Below are positions 1-6,163 of a stretch of DNA of 8,716 bases, in pieces. Source of the stretch: JBOHHR01 sp050740975 (GTDB lineage: Bacteria; Pseudomonadota; Gammaproteobacteria; JBOHHR01); the NCBI GenBank assembly GCA_050740975.1, contig JBOIEE010000196.1, forward strand, positions 1 to 8,716. The letters are read 5' to 3'. Position 1 is the first letter of the stretch; each line of letters starts with the position of its first letter. Under the pieces are notes generated by a model, which saw only the letters and a list, made by a program, of their open reading frames with translations, did not search any database and was not told the origin of the DNA. The translations under genes were made by a program, and so were the position numbers.

Positions 1-573
1 TAGCAGCACGTCGTTGGCGGCCTTGAACGCTTGCAACAGACTGATGTCCGGCCCCAGTACCGACAGCAGTTTTTCATTCGGTATCGTGATCAGCGAATCG
101 ACGTATTTCGATAACTCGGCGATCCCGTCGGCCGCTACCTCCGCGCGTTTTTTGCCCTCGAACGGAAACGGTTTTGTGATCACCGCCACGGTTAAGATCC
201 CCATCTCCTTGGCCACTTGGGCTACGACCGGTGCGGCGCCGGTTCCGGTACCCCCACCCATGCCGGCGGTGATGAATACCATGTCGGCACCTTCCAACAC
301 GTCCATTACCCGCTCACGGTCCTCTAATGCCGATTGACGCCCGATTTCCGGGTTTGCTCCGGCACCCAAACCTTTGGTGATATCAGCCCCAAGCTGCAAG
401 GTGGTCCGCGATTTGGCATTGCTCAGTGCCTGGGCATCGGTATTGGCACAGACAAACTCCACCCCCTCGATATCCGCGTTAAGCATGTTTTGGACTGCGT
501 TTCCGCCCCCGCCCCCGACGCCGATAACCTTGATAACGGCATTTTGACTGTAAGAGTCCATCGGTTCGAACAT
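1..573 (-). CDS. ftsZ: Cell division GTPase FtsZ, 5' part (cut by the window edge)
   Basis: FtsZ is the tubulin-like GTPase that assembles into the cytoplasmic Z-ring at midcell and recruits the divisome. Reading down from the ATG at 573, 191 codons stay open to the left edge, so only the N-terminal GTP-binding domain is present. The rest of that domain, the C-terminal domain, the linker and the tail peptide that binds FtsA lie outside. The protein begins MFEPMDSYSQ, close to the enterobacterial start MFEPM. It has the glycine-rich loop VIGVGGGGGNAV (residues 16-27), CANTDAQAL (42-50), KGLGAGANPEIGRQ (67-80) and the tubulin/FtsZ signature GMGGGTGTGAAP (104-115) that contacts the GTP phosphates. 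The start is supported by a GGGAGA ribosome binding site seven bases upstream. It is the last gene of the visible cluster and is separated from ftsA by 82 bases. Family assignment is certain. Confidence 0.98.
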   Translation of the reverse strand, partial: MFEPMDSYSQNAVIKVIGVGGGGGNAVQNMLNADIEGVEFVCANTDAQALSNAKSRTTLQLGADITKGLGAGANPEIGRQSALEDRERVMDVLEGADMVFITAGMGGGTGTGAAPVVAQVAKEMGILTVAVITKPFPFEGKKRAEVAADGIAELSKYVDSLITIPNEKLLSVLGPDISLLQAFKAANDVLL

Positions 574-580
574 GGCATTT

Positions 581-586
581 TCTCCC
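581..586 (-). promoter_or_regulatory. Ribosome binding site of ftsZ
   Basis: GGGAGA on the minus strand, seven bases before the ftsZ ATG at 573. This is near-ideal spacing and fixes the start at the MFEPM methionine rather than at the in-frame ATG four codons later. It fits a gene that needs strong independent translation. Confidence 0.75.
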
Positions 587-617
587 GCTTTATACATAGG
601 TTGACGCACCGCAATTT

Positions 618-652
618 AGGGCTTCTCCATAATTGAGCTATGAAGGAACCCT
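618..652 (-). other. RNA hairpin in the ftsA-ftsZ spacer
   Basis: Read on the minus strand, AGGGTTCCTTCATA (652-639) can pair with TATGGAGAAGCCCT (631-618) around a seven-base loop, GCTCAAT. Of 14 positions, 11 are Watson-Crick pairs, two are G-U wobbles (648/622 and 643/627) and one is a C-A mismatch (646/624). It begins four bases after the ftsA stop codon. It is followed by AAATTGCGG and no run of U, so it is not a standard intrinsic terminator. It may be an mRNA processing or stability element that adjusts FtsZ output relative to FtsA. The pairing is seen in the sequence; the function is inferred. Confidence 0.45.
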
Positions 653-655
653 GAA

Positions 656-1888
656 CTAGAAACTTCCCTGCAACCAGCTTTTCATCCGCTCCATTACTCC
701 ATTGAATCCGTTGTCCGGCCTTAGCACCTGCCCGTCGCCTCGCAGGCTTTTGCCCCCGAAACCGAGCAGTCCCACACCGGTAGCGTAAATCGGATTGCGC
801 ACGACATCGGCCAGCCCGCTGATGTTTTGCGGCATCCCGAGGCGTACCGGCATGTGAAAGATCTCCTCCGCCAGATCGATGACTCCTTCCATCCTGGCGC
901 TCCCCCCCGTCAGCACCACCCCGGCGGCGATCAACTCCTCAAACCCGCTGCGCTTTAATTCCGCGTGGATCAAGGTGAACAGCTCCTCATAACGCGGTTC
1001 CACCACTTCAGCCAGGGTCTGACGAGCGAGCCGTCGCGGTGAGCGATCGCCAACGCTCGGCACTTCGATGGTCTCTTCGGGACGGGCAAGCTGAGTCAGC
1101 GCACAGGCGTATTTCAGCTTGATGTCTTCCGCGTTGTGGGTCGGGGTGCGCAGTGCTACCGCGATGTCATTGGTGACTTGATCGCCTGCGATCGGGATCA
1201 CAGCCGTGTGCTGGATGGCGCCACTGCTGAATATGGCGATATCCGTAGTGCCTCCCCCGATATCGGCCAGGCATACCCCGAGCTCTTTCTCATCTTCGGT
1301 CAGCACCGCCTGGCTGGAGGCGATTTGCTGCAGGATGATGTCATCGACCTCCAGCCCGCAGCGCCGCACGCACTTGACGATATTCTGGGCCGCGCTAACC
1401 GCTCCCGTGACCATATGCACTTTAGCCTCAAGGCGCACCCCGGACATGCCGATCGGTTCCCGGATCCCTTCCTGCTGGTCGATCACGAATTCCTGCGGCA
1501 GGATGTGAAGGATCTTCTGATCTGCCGGGATGGCAACCGCTCGGGCGGCGTCGATCACCCGTTCGACGTCGCCCGGGGTGACCTCGGTGTCGCGGATAGC
1601 CACGATCCCGTGGGAGTTGAGACTGCGTATGTGGCTACCGGCTATGCCCGCAAATACGGAATGGACCTCGCAGCCGGCCATCAACTCGGCTTCTTCGATT
1701 GCGCGCCGTATCGACTGCACCGTAGACTCGATGTTGACGACGACACCTTTCTTCAATCCCCGGGAGGGATTGCATCCGATCCCCACAACTTCAACCTCGC
1801 CGCCCGGACCAAGTTCTCCCACGATGGCACAGACTTTGGATGTTCCGATATCCAGTCCAACAATCAAATTCTTATCAGCTCTTCTCAC
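656..1888 (-). CDS. ftsA: Cell division protein FtsA (actin-like membrane anchor of the Z-ring)
   Basis: FtsA is an actin-fold ATPase that binds the FtsZ tail, tethers the ring to the inner membrane and recruits later divisome proteins. The 410-residue product is close to the usual 420. It shows the phosphate-1 motif DIGTSKV (residues 13-19), the phosphate-2 motif DIGGGTTDIAIF (209-220) and the adenosine motif GVVLTGGSARM (323-333). The SHS2/1C subdomain should fall at about 80-160. The C-terminus, GVMERMKSWLQGSF (397-410), looks like the amphipathic membrane-targeting helix of the family. Two GTG codons stand in tandem, at 1891 and 1888. An AGGAG at 1898-1894 sits two bases from the first and five from the second, so I chose 1888; the longer form adds one residue. 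ftsQ ends eight bases upstream and its TAG stop overlaps the ribosome binding site. Stop is TAG at 658-656. Confidence 0.97.
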   Translation of the reverse strand: MRRADKNLIVGLDIGTSKVCAIVGELGPGGEVEVVGIGCNPSRGLKKGVVVNIESTVQSIRRAIEEAELMAGCEVHSVFAGIAGSHIRSLNSHGIVAIRDTEVTPGDVERVIDAARAVAIPADQKILHILPQEFVIDQQEGIREPIGMSGVRLEAKVHMVTGAVSAAQNIVKCVRRCGLEVDDIILQQIASSQAVLTEDEKELGVCLADIGGGTTDIAIFSSGAIQHTAVIPIAGDQVTNDIAVALRTPTHNAEDIKLKYACALTQLARPEETIEVPSVGDRSPRRLARQTLAEVVEPRYEELFTLIHAELKRSGFEELIAAGVVLTGGSARMEGVIDLAEEIFHMPVRLGMPQNISGLADVVRNPIYATGVGLLGFGGKSLRGDGQVLRPDNGFNGVMERMKSWLQGSF

Positions 1889-1893
1889 CACGT

Positions 1894-1898
1894 CTCCT
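1894..1898 (-). promoter_or_regulatory. Ribosome binding site of ftsA, overlapping the ftsQ stop
   Basis: AGGAG on the minus strand shares bases with the ftsQ stop codon TAG (1899-1897). Its spacing, five bases to the GTG at 1888 against two to the GTG at 1891, favours the second GTG as the ftsA start. The overlap implies that ribosomes finishing ftsQ unload on the ftsA start site. Confidence 0.7.
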
Positions 1899-2691
1899 AG
1901 CCATTTTCGTTTTGTGGCCGCCGCATGCGTACGGCGAATCCATTGGGATAACGCATATCCAGCAGCTCTACCTTGCGGGCGGGATCCCGGACGCGGTGAA
2001 GATTGGCGGCATATCGGCGCAGGCGCAGATCGAAATCATCGCGCCCTAAAATGACCGTGGGCCCGCCCGTCACTCCGAAGCTCCAGGCCCGCCGATCGCT
2101 CAGCTCCAGCCAATCCAGCCGTTTGCCAGTCGGGGCAAGTTGCCTCTCGATTTGGCGCATGCGCCCGAGTAGCAAAGCGGGCGTCTCCTCAGGACCGCGA
2201 AGCCTTACTAAGCCCTTGGGGTAGCTGCTTATCTGGGGGGCGAAAAGCTCTCCCTGTTCGTTGACTAAGGCCGCGTTACCCCAGCGCGCGGCGGCATGCT
2301 GTTCGTATACCCCGATCTGAAGAGCGGGGGGAGGCCATAGGCGCCGTACGCTCACATCGCGCACCCAGGGATGGCGCATGAAACCTTTCCTCAAGTGCTC
2401 TACCTTTAAGGCGAAGAAGCCGCCGCGGATCCCCTCGCTTGCGATCTGCTTCACCTCTTGTGGCGCAAGATGTATGAGATCCCCTTCTATCCGTACCTGA
2501 CGGATCGGAAAGGCCGCCGGATCGGTCAGTGTCAACCCTCCCCAAGTCGCGGATCCCACGGCGCTTACGACCACCAATGCGCGTATGACTTGGGTGTATA
2601 GCACGGGCGATCTGTGCGCCTTGGGGGTAACCCGGCGATTGCGCCGTCCTCGCCGCATGGCGCGTGCCGGTGGTGCCATAGCCTTACCCAT
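1897..2691 (-). CDS. ftsQ: Cell division protein FtsQ
   Basis: FtsQ is a bitopic inner-membrane protein that links the cytoplasmic ring to the periplasmic septal synthases through the FtsQLB complex. The 264-residue product has the expected layout. A very basic cytoplasmic tail (about residues 1-28, with RRGRRNRR at 13-20) precedes one membrane helix (about 31-52). A POTRA domain follows, starting near FPIRQVRIEGD (61-71) and including HPWVRDVSVRRLWP (107-120). Then comes the beta domain, with a final strand region around LLDMRYPNGFAVRMR (243-257). The ATG at 2691 overlaps the end of murB by eight bases, and AGGG lies seven bases before it, so translation is probably coupled. In many proteobacteria ddl precedes ftsQ; here murB does. 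FtsQ sequences diverge quickly, but the layout and position make the call firm. Confidence 0.95.
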   Translation of the reverse strand: MGKAMAPPARAMRRGRRNRRVTPKAHRSPVLYTQVIRALVVVSAVGSATWGGLTLTDPAAFPIRQVRIEGDLIHLAPQEVKQIASEGIRGGFFALKVEHLRKGFMRHPWVRDVSVRRLWPPPALQIGVYEQHAAARWGNAALVNEQGELFAPQISSYPKGLVRLRGPEETPALLLGRMRQIERQLAPTGKRLDWLELSDRRAWSFGVTGGPTVILGRDDFDLRLRRYAANLHRVRDPARKVELLDMRYPNGFAVRMRRPQNENG

Positions 2692-3622
2692 TGCCAGGCC
2701 CTACGTGCAATGACCGATCTCCAACGATCCTTACTTCGGGGATCAATCGCACGCCCTGTTTCGCTTCCACGGCTTGCGCCACGCGCTCGATCAAGGCTTC
2801 GATATCAGCAGCCGAGGCATCTCCGCCGTTGATAAAAAAGTTGGCGTGCTTTTCGGAAACGAAAGCACCACCGATGCGTGCACCTTTCAAGCCGGTTTCT
2901 TCTATCAATCGCGCGGCGCTGTCACCCGCAGGATTGCGAAATACGGATCCACAGCTCGCTTGCTGTATGGGCTGCTTGGCCAGGCGCTCGGCTAAAAGCT
3001 CCTTGATGCGTTGCCCTGTCTTTGCACCGGGATTGTGTTCCAGCTTCAGGTGAGCAGCGACAAACCACTCACCCTGTGGGCTGGAGACACTGCGATATCC
3101 GATCTGGTACTCATCCCGCTCGCGCACCCGCAGGGTCCCTTGGCGGTCGAGGGTTTCCACACGTTCCACATGGGTCCAGGTCTCGCCTGCGAAGGCACCC
3201 GCATTCATAGCCAGCGCGCCACCGATGGTTCCGGGGATCCCCGCCAGGAACTCACCGCCCGTTAACCCCCGTTTAGCGCTTAGCCGTGCCACCTTGGCGC
3301 AGGCTACACCTGCCTCGACGCGCAAGCGCTGTTGATCAAGGAATTCATGCCGGGTCAGTGCACTGAAGGTTTGGATGACGGTGCCTTTGATCCCACCATC
3401 CCGCACCAGAAGATTGCTCCCCAGGCCGAGCCAAAAGAGCGGCTCTTTAGGGGGAAGTTGTTGTAGATAGCACACCAGGTCATCGAGATCGGCCGGGATA
3501 TAAAACCGCTCTGCCGGACCGCCCACGCGCCAAGAGGTGTGCTTGGCCATGGGTTCGTACAAGTGCAAGGTACCGCGCAGTTGCATGGTCGGAAGCTGAC
3601 TATGCGGGGCTGCTGATCTCAC
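2684..3622 (-). CDS. murB: UDP-N-acetylenolpyruvoylglucosamine reductase MurB, probably type II
   Basis: MurB is a cytoplasmic FAD enzyme that uses NADPH to reduce UDP-GlcNAc-enolpyruvate to UDP-MurNAc, the second committed step of peptidoglycan precursor synthesis. The 312-residue product has the FAD-binding PCMH-type region with HTSWRVGGPAE (28-38), GLGSNLLVRDGG (66-77) and GIPGTIGGALAMNAGA (128-143), then YR (176-177). The active-site serine is in SCGSVFRNP (Ser226), and the C-terminal catalytic glutamate is in LIPEVRIVG (Glu296). The shorter length and the SCGSVFRNP form resemble the Bacillus/Staphylococcus type II enzymes more than the 342-residue E. coli type I. The start is GTG at 3622, whose bases form GTGA with the murC stop, a four-base overlap typical of coupled genes; GGGGAA lies ten bases upstream. 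An ATG at 3586 (residue 13) is possible but has no clear ribosome binding site. Stop is TAA. Confidence 0.97.
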   Translation of the reverse strand: MRSAAPHSQLPTMQLRGTLHLYEPMAKHTSWRVGGPAERFYIPADLDDLVCYLQQLPPKEPLFWLGLGSNLLVRDGGIKGTVIQTFSALTRHEFLDQQRLRVEAGVACAKVARLSAKRGLTGGEFLAGIPGTIGGALAMNAGAFAGETWTHVERVETLDRQGTLRVRERDEYQIGYRSVSSPQGEWFVAAHLKLEHNPGAKTGQRIKELLAERLAKQPIQQASCGSVFRNPAGDSAARLIEETGLKGARIGGAFVSEKHANFFINGGDASAADIEALIERVAQAVEAKQGVRLIPEVRIVGDRSLHVGPGNG

Positions 3623-5085
3623 GCGCTGTTGGTTCCCCGCAGGCCTACGCGCGGTGGCTGACTTTCTTGGGCTCCGCTCTCAAACAGGGCGAGGAGGCGA
3701 GAGACCATGCTTGCGATGTCCCCAGCGCCTAATGTTAAGAGCAAATCCCCTTCGCGAACGATTCGCGGAAGGGTATCGATGAGCTCAGCCGGATGGGAAA
3801 CAAACACCGGATCGACTTTTCCCCGCAAGCGCACAGCCCGCGCCAAAGCCCTACCGTCAGCCCCGGGGATAGGCGGCTCGCACGCGGGATAGACCTCGAG
3901 CAGCAGCAGCACATCGACTTCGCTCAGCACCGCGGTAAAGTCCTCGAATAAGTCGCGGGTGCGGCTATAGCGATGGGGTTGAAAGGCTATGACGAGGCGC
4001 TGCCCGGGCCAGCCGGCGCGGATTGCTTTCAACGTGGCGGCGATCTCGGTGGGATGATGAGCATAATCGTCCATAAGCGTCACCGTCGCGCCGCCAATGC
4101 ACAACTTGCCGCGAAGCTGTAAACGCCGACCCACGCCTTGAAACCTTCGCAATGCCAGACAGACGGCCGGTTCGGGGATCCCCAGGTCGCGGGCTATGGC
4201 AATCGCCGCTAAGGCGTTCAAAGCATTGTGCTTGCCCGGAAGATTAAGCTGTACATCCATACAGTCATTGCGGCCGGAGTTAAGCACTTTAAAATGCGTC
4301 ACCGGACCGCTTTGGGTGATATCCGTAGCCTGGATGTCGGCGTCCTTAGATGTCCCGTAAGTCACCACTGGTTTCGAGAGATGCGGAAGGATCGCCCTGA
4401 CGTTTGGGTCATCCAGGCAAACTACGGCCAGGCCGTAGAAGGGCAAGCGCTGCAGGAACTCGACAAAAGCGTGCTTAAGCCGCTGCATATCGCCTTCATA
4501 GGTCTCCATATGGTCGGCATCTATATTGGTCAGCACGGCCATCACTGGCTGCAGATGCAAAAAGGAGGCATCGCTTTCGTCGGCCTCGGCGACCAGAAAC
4601 CGGCTTTCGCCGAGCCTTGCATGGCTTCCGGAGCTCAATAAGCGCCCCCCGATGACGTAGGTGGGATCGAGTCCGCCTTCCGCGAGCAGGCTGGCGATTA
4701 AGCTCGTGGTCGTAGTTTTGCCGTGGGTGCCGGCGACGGCGATTCCGTGGCGGAAACGCATCAGCTCAGCAAGCATTTCCGCCCGCGGGATGACGGGGAT
4801 CCGCCACTCACGAGCGCTGGAAATTTCCACATTGTCCGCAGCGACGGCGCTGGAGATCACCACCACGTCGCTGCCGCGCACTTGCTGGGCGGCATGCCCT
4901 TGGTAACAGGTTACGCCGAGAGCCTGCAAGCGCTCGGTCAAGGTATTCTGGTGCAAGTCCGATCCGGAGACCTGGTAGCCCAGGTTGGACAGCACCTCTG
5001 CGATACCGGCCATACCGGCGCCGCCTATGCCCACGAAATGAATGCGCCGTACACGTCCCATGGGGTGGCGCATCATCTCAGCCAT
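3619..5085 (-). CDS. murC: UDP-N-acetylmuramate--L-alanine ligase MurC
   Basis: MurC is the cytoplasmic ATP-dependent ligase that adds L-alanine to UDP-MurNAc, starting the stem peptide. From the ATG at 5085 the product is 488 residues, near the 491 of E. coli. Domain 1 carries the Rossmann-like UDP-binding motif HFVGIGGAGM (16-25). Domain 2 has the P-loop AGTHGKTTTTS (118-128), EADESDASFL (167-176) and NIDADHMETY (187-196). Domain 3 begins around DDYAHHPTE (339-347) and includes FQPHRYSR (368-375). An in-frame ATG at 5127 would add 14 residues lying within the end of murG. I prefer 5085 because GGAG stands seven bases before it and the overlap with murG falls to eight bases (ATGGCTGA). The TGA stop is shared with the GTG start of murB. 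It works directly after the neighbouring MurB and before MurD. Confidence 0.98.
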   Translation of the reverse strand: MAEMMRHPMGRVRRIHFVGIGGAGMAGIAEVLSNLGYQVSGSDLHQNTLTERLQALGVTCYQGHAAQQVRGSDVVVISSAVAADNVEISSAREWRIPVIPRAEMLAELMRFRHGIAVAGTHGKTTTTSLIASLLAEGGLDPTYVIGGRLLSSGSHARLGESRFLVAEADESDASFLHLQPVMAVLTNIDADHMETYEGDMQRLKHAFVEFLQRLPFYGLAVVCLDDPNVRAILPHLSKPVVTYGTSKDADIQATDITQSGPVTHFKVLNSGRNDCMDVQLNLPGKHNALNALAAIAIARDLGIPEPAVCLALRRFQGVGRRLQLRGKLCIGGATVTLMDDYAHHPTEIAATLKAIRAGWPGQRLVIAFQPHRYSRTRDLFEDFTAVLSEVDVLLLLEVYPACEPPIPGADGRALARAVRLRGKVDPVFVSHPAELIDTLPRIVREGDLLLTLGAGDIASMVSRLLALFESGAQESQPPRVGLRGTNSA

Positions 5086-6163
5086 AGGTAAGCTCCATGC
5101 ACTGTTCGGCGACCGCTCGCGTGGCATCCGGCCTAGCCAAAGAGCGGGCTCGTTCCGCCATGGTGATTAGGCGCATCCTGTCGGCAAACAAATCACGCAG
5201 CAGTTGTGCAAGTCCGACGGCGCTCAAGTCACTTTCGGGAACGACCATCGCCGCCCCTGCGGCCACCAGATGACGCGCATTTGCGCTTTGGTGATCGTCC
5301 ACGGCGTAGGGAAAGGGGATCAGTATGGCCCCTATCCCTGCCGCGGTCAGCTCACTCAAGGTCAGAGCCCCCGCGCGGCAGATCACCAGATCCGCCCAGG
5401 CGTAGGCTTCCTGCATATCCTCAAGGAAGGATCGGACTTCGGCGTCGAGCCGATAGTCGGTGTAGCTGTTTTCGGTGCTCTCTCGATCGGCCAAGCCACT
5501 TTGGTGGCGGATGGCTAGTTTTTCTCCCTCAAGGAGCGCCAATGCCTGGGGCACGACCCGATTGAGCGCGCGTGCACCCTGACTACCGCCGAGCACCAAT
5601 ACCCGGATCCGCTGTTTGGGATCGGTGAGCAAGCGCACGTGGGGGAGCGGAAGCTCGCAGAGCACCGCCCTCACCGGGTTGCCGGTACATATCGCGTTGC
5701 GCTGGCGAGGAAAGGTTTGGGGAAACGCCTCAAGCACCCGGGTAGCGATCCGGGCCAGCAGCTTATTGGTCATCCCGGGGATCGCGTTTTGCTCGTGAAT
5801 GAGCAGCGGTATGCGCATTACCCACGCGGCCACCCCACCGGGGCCGGTCACGAATCCGCCCAGACCCAGCACCACGGCTGGGCGGTTTCTGACCAGTACA
5901 TTCAATGCTTGCACTAAGGCCCGCAGGAGTTGCCAGGGCGCCAGCAGATAACTTTTTAGCCCTTTTCCGCGAATGCCTTGCACCGAGATCGTCAGAAGCC
6001 GCAAACCGGCCTGGGGCACCAGCCGTGCTTCCAAGCCTCTGCGGGTCCCCAGCCAGAGCAGAGGGATCCCGCGTTCCCGCAAATAGGATGCTACCGCCAG
6101 CCCGGGGAAGACATGCCCTCCGGTGCCCCCGGCGATGATGAGGATCGGCTTAAGCGCTTGCAT
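5078..6163 (-). CDS. murG: UDP-N-acetylglucosamine--lipid I GlcNAc transferase MurG
   Basis: MurG transfers GlcNAc from UDP-GlcNAc to lipid I, making lipid II on the cytoplasmic face of the inner membrane; it is a GT28-family, GT-B-fold enzyme. The 361-residue product has the first glycine loop AGGTGGHVFPG (11-21), GGFVTGPGG (102-110), HEQNAIPG (123-130) and the second glycine loop LGGSQGARALN (191-201). The donor-binding segment is CRAGALTLSELTAAG (262-276), followed by IPFPYAVDDHQSANA (282-296). These are the classic MurG landmarks, and the length is typical. The ATG at 6163 lies inside the 3' end of ftsW, giving a 14-base overlap, with only a weak ribosome binding site, so translation probably depends on coupling. 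Stop is TGA at 5080-5078, overlapping the murC start. The product is the substrate of FtsW, encoded just before it. Confidence 0.98.
   Translation of the reverse strand: MQALKPILIIAGGTGGHVFPGLAVASYLRERGIPLLWLGTRRGLEARLVPQAGLRLLTISVQGIRGKGLKSYLLAPWQLLRALVQALNVLVRNRPAVVLGLGGFVTGPGGVAAWVMRIPLLIHEQNAIPGMTNKLLARIATRVLEAFPQTFPRQRNAICTGNPVRAVLCELPLPHVRLLTDPKQRIRVLVLGGSQGARALNRVVPQALALLEGEKLAIRHQSGLADRESTENSYTDYRLDAEVRSFLEDMQEAYAWADLVICRAGALTLSELTAAGIGAILIPFPYAVDDHQSANARHLVAAGAAMVVPESDLSAVGLAQLLRDLFADRMRLITMAERARSLARPDATRAVAEQCMELTYG
5093..5096 (-). promoter_or_regulatory. Ribosome binding site of murC, inside the end of murG
   Basis: GGAG on the minus strand lies seven bases before the ATG at 5085 and inside the last codons of murG. 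It decides the murC start in favour of MAEMMRHP over the longer reading from 5127. Confidence 0.7.

Noticed and set aside
423..614. A 63-codon minus-strand frame across the ftsZ start
   Set aside because: It is out of frame with ftsZ, which has conserved motifs and a good ribosome binding site at 573. This frame is a shadow.
574..617. A possible ftsZ promoter with TATAAA as the -10 box (minus strand, just before the ribosome binding site)
   Set aside because: The only TTG-type -35 candidate, TTGCGG, lies 14 bases away, too close for a sigma-70 promoter, and the start point would leave almost no leader. It is not supportable from sequence alone.
618..652. Reading the ftsA-ftsZ hairpin as an intrinsic terminator
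   Set aside because: There is no U-tract after the stem on the coding strand, the stem has a mismatch and two wobbles, and termination before ftsZ would make no functional sense in this cluster.
1136..1900. A 254-codon open frame on the plus strand, antisense to ftsA
   Set aside because: It lies wholly opposite the conserved ftsA gene. Long antisense frames are common in GC-rich genes with biased third positions, and the translation shows no recognisable domain.
4228..5091. Plus-strand open frames of 81-137 codons opposite murC
   Set aside because: They overlap each other and a firmly identified gene, have low-complexity or His/Gly-rich translations typical of shadow frames, and match no family I recognise.
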